From the NCBI GenBank assembly GCA_900541145.1, contig UQIH01000013.1, forward strand, positions 1 through 61,945: a stretch of DNA of 61,945 nt, given 5' to 3'. A program made the translations under genes and the position numbers. The stretch is from an uncultured Collinsella sp. GTDB lineage: Bacteria > Actinomycetota > Coriobacteriia > Coriobacteriales > Coriobacteriaceae. Positions 60,003 to 61,945 of this stretch are shown here, piece after piece (positions within the stretch are counted from its first letter, which is position 1; every line of letters begins with the position of its first letter). A model generated the notes under the pieces. That model did no database searches, had not been told where the DNA came from, and was given only the letters and a program-made list of their open reading frames with translations.

Positions 60003-60578
60003 ATGAAGCCGTTGTTGTTGCACGCCTGCTGTGCGCCGTGCTCTCTTGAGCCGGTCCACCTGCTGCGCGAGGAAGGGTTTGAGCCCACAATCTGCTGGAC
60101 AAACCCCAATATTCAGCCGCACGATGAATGGCAGCGGCGTTTGGACGAGCTGCGCCGGTGGTGTGCCGATGGCGACATCGAGCTTATCGAGGCGGGGGAG
60201 GACCGTGAGCGCTGGGAGGCCGGCGTGGCACCGCTGGGTGCCGATCGGCCCCGTCGCTGTCGTGCGTGCTATGCCCTGCGCTTGGCCGAGGCGTGCCGCG
60301 TGGCCCAGGAGCGTGGGTTTGAGTTTGTGGGTACGACGCTCGCCGTCTCGCCGTATCAGTTGTTCGAAACCTGCAATGATGTGTTGGAGCGTCTGGCTGC
60401 CGCCCGCGGTCTCACTCCGGTGATTCGCGATTTTCGTCCGTATTACCCCGAGGCGACACGCCGTTCGCGCGAGCTGGGCATGTATCGGCAGAACTACTGT
60501 GGTTGCCGCTTCTCGGCTGTCGAGGCGGCCATGGACCGCGCCCGCATCCGCGACGAGCGCAAAGCGTCCAAAAAGTAG
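60003..60578 (+). CDS. queH: Epoxyqueuosine reductase QueH
   Basis: A 191-residue DUF208/QueH protein that makes queuosine from epoxyqueuosine in tRNA, replacing the B12-dependent QueG. Metal/Fe-S cysteines are visible: HACCAPCS at the N-terminus, CRACYALRL in the middle and YCGCRFS near the end. GAGGAG lies 6 bases before ATG 60003. It is followed 64 bases later by queA, which acts one step earlier. Using QueH rather than QueG spares cobalamin, which fits an organism that appears to scavenge corrinoids. Confidence 0.93.
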   Translation: MKPLLLHACCAPCSLEPVHLLREEGFEPTICWTNPNIQPHDEWQRRLDELRRWCADGDIELIEAGEDRERWEAGVAPLGADRPRRCRACYALRLAEACRVAQERGFEFVGTTLAVSPYQLFETCNDVLERLAAARGLTPVIRDFRPYYPEATRRSRELGMYRQNYCGCRFSAVEAAMDRARIRDERKASKK

Positions 60579-60642
60579 TTCATTTGGGACGTCAGCCTGC
60601 TAGGATGTAGAGCGGACTTTAGCTATATAAGGAGTATCCGAC

Positions 60643-61860
60643 GTGTCTATGCGTACCGATGATTTTGACTACAACCTTCCCGAGGAACTGATTGCCCAAG
60701 CTCCTGCCGAGCCGCGCGACTCCTGCCGCCTGCTGGTGGTTGATCGCAAGGGCTCCCAGGCGGGAACGCCGCTGGAGCACGGCGGTACCGTTGAGCACCG
60801 CATCTTCCGCGACATCATCGACTATATCGAGCCGGGCGACGTGCTCGTCATCAACAAGACGCGCGTGATGCCGGCCCGCCTGATCGGTCGCAAGGCCGGC
60901 TCGGGCGGCGTGGTCGAGACGCTGCTGCTCAAGCGCCGCGAGGATGTGGATCCGCTGGGCCATGTCTGGGAGTGCCTGGTCAAGCCGGGTAAGCGCCTGA
61001 AGCCCGGTGCTCAGATTGAGTATCGTGCGGGCGGCGCCCATGCGCCCGAGGGCGCGCCCGTGGTGCTGACGGCCGAGGTCGTCGACTTTGTCACCGATAG
61101 CCGCGGCGGCCGCCTGGTGCGCTTTGAGCCGGCCGGCTGCAATGCCGCCGGCGAGCCGCGCACGCTCGACGAGGCCATTCACGCCGCCGGTCACGTGCCG
61201 CTGCCGCCCTACATTACCGATTACGAGGGCGATCCCGAGAAGTACCAGACCGTCTACGCCATGAAGGAGGAGCACTCGGCTGCCGCTCCTACGGCGGGTC
61301 TGCACTTTACCCCCGAGCTCATGGCCGCTATCGAGGCCAAGGGCGCGAAGTTTGCCGCCGTCGAGCTCGAGGTGGGCATCGATACCTTCCGTCTGGTGGA
61401 GGAGGACGACCCCACGCAGCACGTGATGCACACCGAGCGCTATCACGTGTCGCAGGAGGTTGTCGACGCCGTGCATAAGGCGAAGGCCGAGGGCCATCGT
61501 GTGATCGCCGTCGGTACCACGGCGGTGCGCTCGCTCGAAAGCGCCTTTGACGCTGAGGCACCGGTGTCCGATCCGGCCGTGACGGCGCGCTATTTTGAGG
61601 GCCGCGAGGACGGGGCCGATACACTTGGCCGCGGTGACATCGTGGTGCGCGAGAACGCCACGACGCAGCTCTACCTCATGCCCGGCTCGACCTATCACGT
61701 GGTAGACGCGCTGATCACGAACTTCCACGTGCCGCGCTCCACGCTCATGATGCTCGTAAGCGCACTTGCCACCCGCGACCAGATCATGGATGCCTACGCC
61801 GCTGCTATCGAAGAACGCTACCGCTTCCTCAGCTTTGGTGACGCCATGCTCATCTTGTAG
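60643..61860 (+). CDS. queA: S-adenosylmethionine:tRNA ribosyltransferase-isomerase QueA
   Basis: A 405-residue enzyme that transfers ribose from SAM to preQ1 in tRNA, giving epoxyqueuosine. The conserved segments FDYNLPEELIAQ, ALRxxD-type region, NKTRVMPARL, HVPLPPYI, PTAGLHFTPEL and TNFHxPRSTLMMLVSA are all present. GTG 60643 is chosen because GGAG lies 8 bases upstream; ATG 60649 is further away. A roughly 50-residue insert (GHVWECLVKPGKRLKPGAQ onward to SRGGRLVRFEP) is typical. The gene is complete; a hairpin follows at once. Confidence 0.95.
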   Translation: MSMRTDDFDYNLPEELIAQAPAEPRDSCRLLVVDRKGSQAGTPLEHGGTVEHRIFRDIIDYIEPGDVLVINKTRVMPARLIGRKAGSGGVVETLLLKRREDVDPLGHVWECLVKPGKRLKPGAQIEYRAGGAHAPEGAPVVLTAEVVDFVTDSRGGRLVRFEPAGCNAAGEPRTLDEAIHAAGHVPLPPYITDYEGDPEKYQTVYAMKEEHSAAAPTAGLHFTPELMAAIEAKGAKFAAVELEVGIDTFRLVEEDDPTQHVMHTERYHVSQEVVDAVHKAKAEGHRVIAVGTTAVRSLESAFDAEAPVSDPAVTARYFEGREDGADTLGRGDIVVRENATTQLYLMPGSTYHVVDALITNFHVPRSTLMMLVSALATRDQIMDAYAAAIEERYRFLSFGDAMLIL

Positions 61861-61888
61861 GTTACGGCGTTTTACAAACGCCGTAACC
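61860..61888. terminator. Hairpin directly after queA
   Basis: Perfect 13-bp stem GGTTACGGCGTTT / AAACGCCGTAACC with a TAC loop, starting at the last base of the queA stop codon. No T-tract follows, so it is either a weak terminator or another intergenic palindrome. The remaining 57 bases to the window end show no start codon with a ribosome site. Confidence 0.6.
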
Positions 61889-61945
61889 GGTCGACGCTGC
61901 GCGGGCCGCATTTGGACAATCTGACGTTCAACTTCAAGGGCGCGA

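Overview
The window is GC-rich, densely coded bacterial chromosome. Gene content and protein style point to a strictly anaerobic gut actinomycete of the class Coriobacteriia, most likely Collinsella. The support is a superoxide reductase for oxygen defence, one-carbon/folate genes (fhs, fchA, folD), AddAB repair, an actinobacterial RuvCAB cluster, a Rrf2 regulator beside cysK, and large LPXTG-like surface proteins. The genus is my inference. The first 46 bases are Illumina Nextera adapter with an i5 index, so genomic sequence starts at 47 and this is a raw contig end.

Layout. 0.3-8 kb: a YoaK/DUF1275 membrane protein, a FucO-type alcohol dehydrogenase, an M42 aminopeptidase, mnmA and cysK (minus), a divergent Rrf2/IscR regulator, a holin-like membrane protein and yerC. 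8-23 kb: addB-addA, dnaE, a SWIM/SNF2 helicase and a superoxide reductase. 23-30 kb: a NadE-like protein with all its catalytic signatures replaced, ruvC-ruvA-ruvB, fhs, and a membrane protein with a disordered cytoplasmic tail. 30-39 kb: a cation efflux transporter divergent from a double zinc-ribbon protein, a YhcG-type nuclease followed by a decayed coding remnant, a PH-like protein, a Tat-exported wall-anchored PI-PLC-like protein and a lipoprotein. 39-45 kb: fchA-folD, a MITE-like element at the folD 3' end, a C69 dipeptidase, a phasin-like protein and a UbiB kinase. 45-50 kb: a cobalamin riboswitch controlling a 1288-residue surface protein (four DUF4430 transcobalamin-like domains, a beta-propeller, an InlB-type repeat) and a second DUF4430 protein. 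50-62 kb: two GtrA proteins, class III FBPase, DegV, an unknown TIM-barrel protein, a 56-residue membrane protein, an RsmB-type m5C methyltransferase, a divergent MetRS-like protein, a DUF3267 protein, queH and queA.

How genes work together. fhs, fchA and folD form the methyl branch of folate metabolism. FolD has lost its cyclohydrolase lysine and glutamine, so the adjacent FchA may supply that step. AddAB, RuvABC and DnaE serve recombination and replication. MnmA, QueH, QueA and the RsmB-type enzyme modify RNA. The riboswitch cassette looks like a Gram-positive counterpart of the surface corrinoid capture seen in Bacteroides and is the best candidate for an undescribed system.

Intergenic space is unusually structured. 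Long perfect palindromes sit just behind several genes, two larger inverted-repeat elements occur, and most convergent ends carry clear hairpin terminators. No tRNA, rRNA, CRISPR array or prophage was seen.
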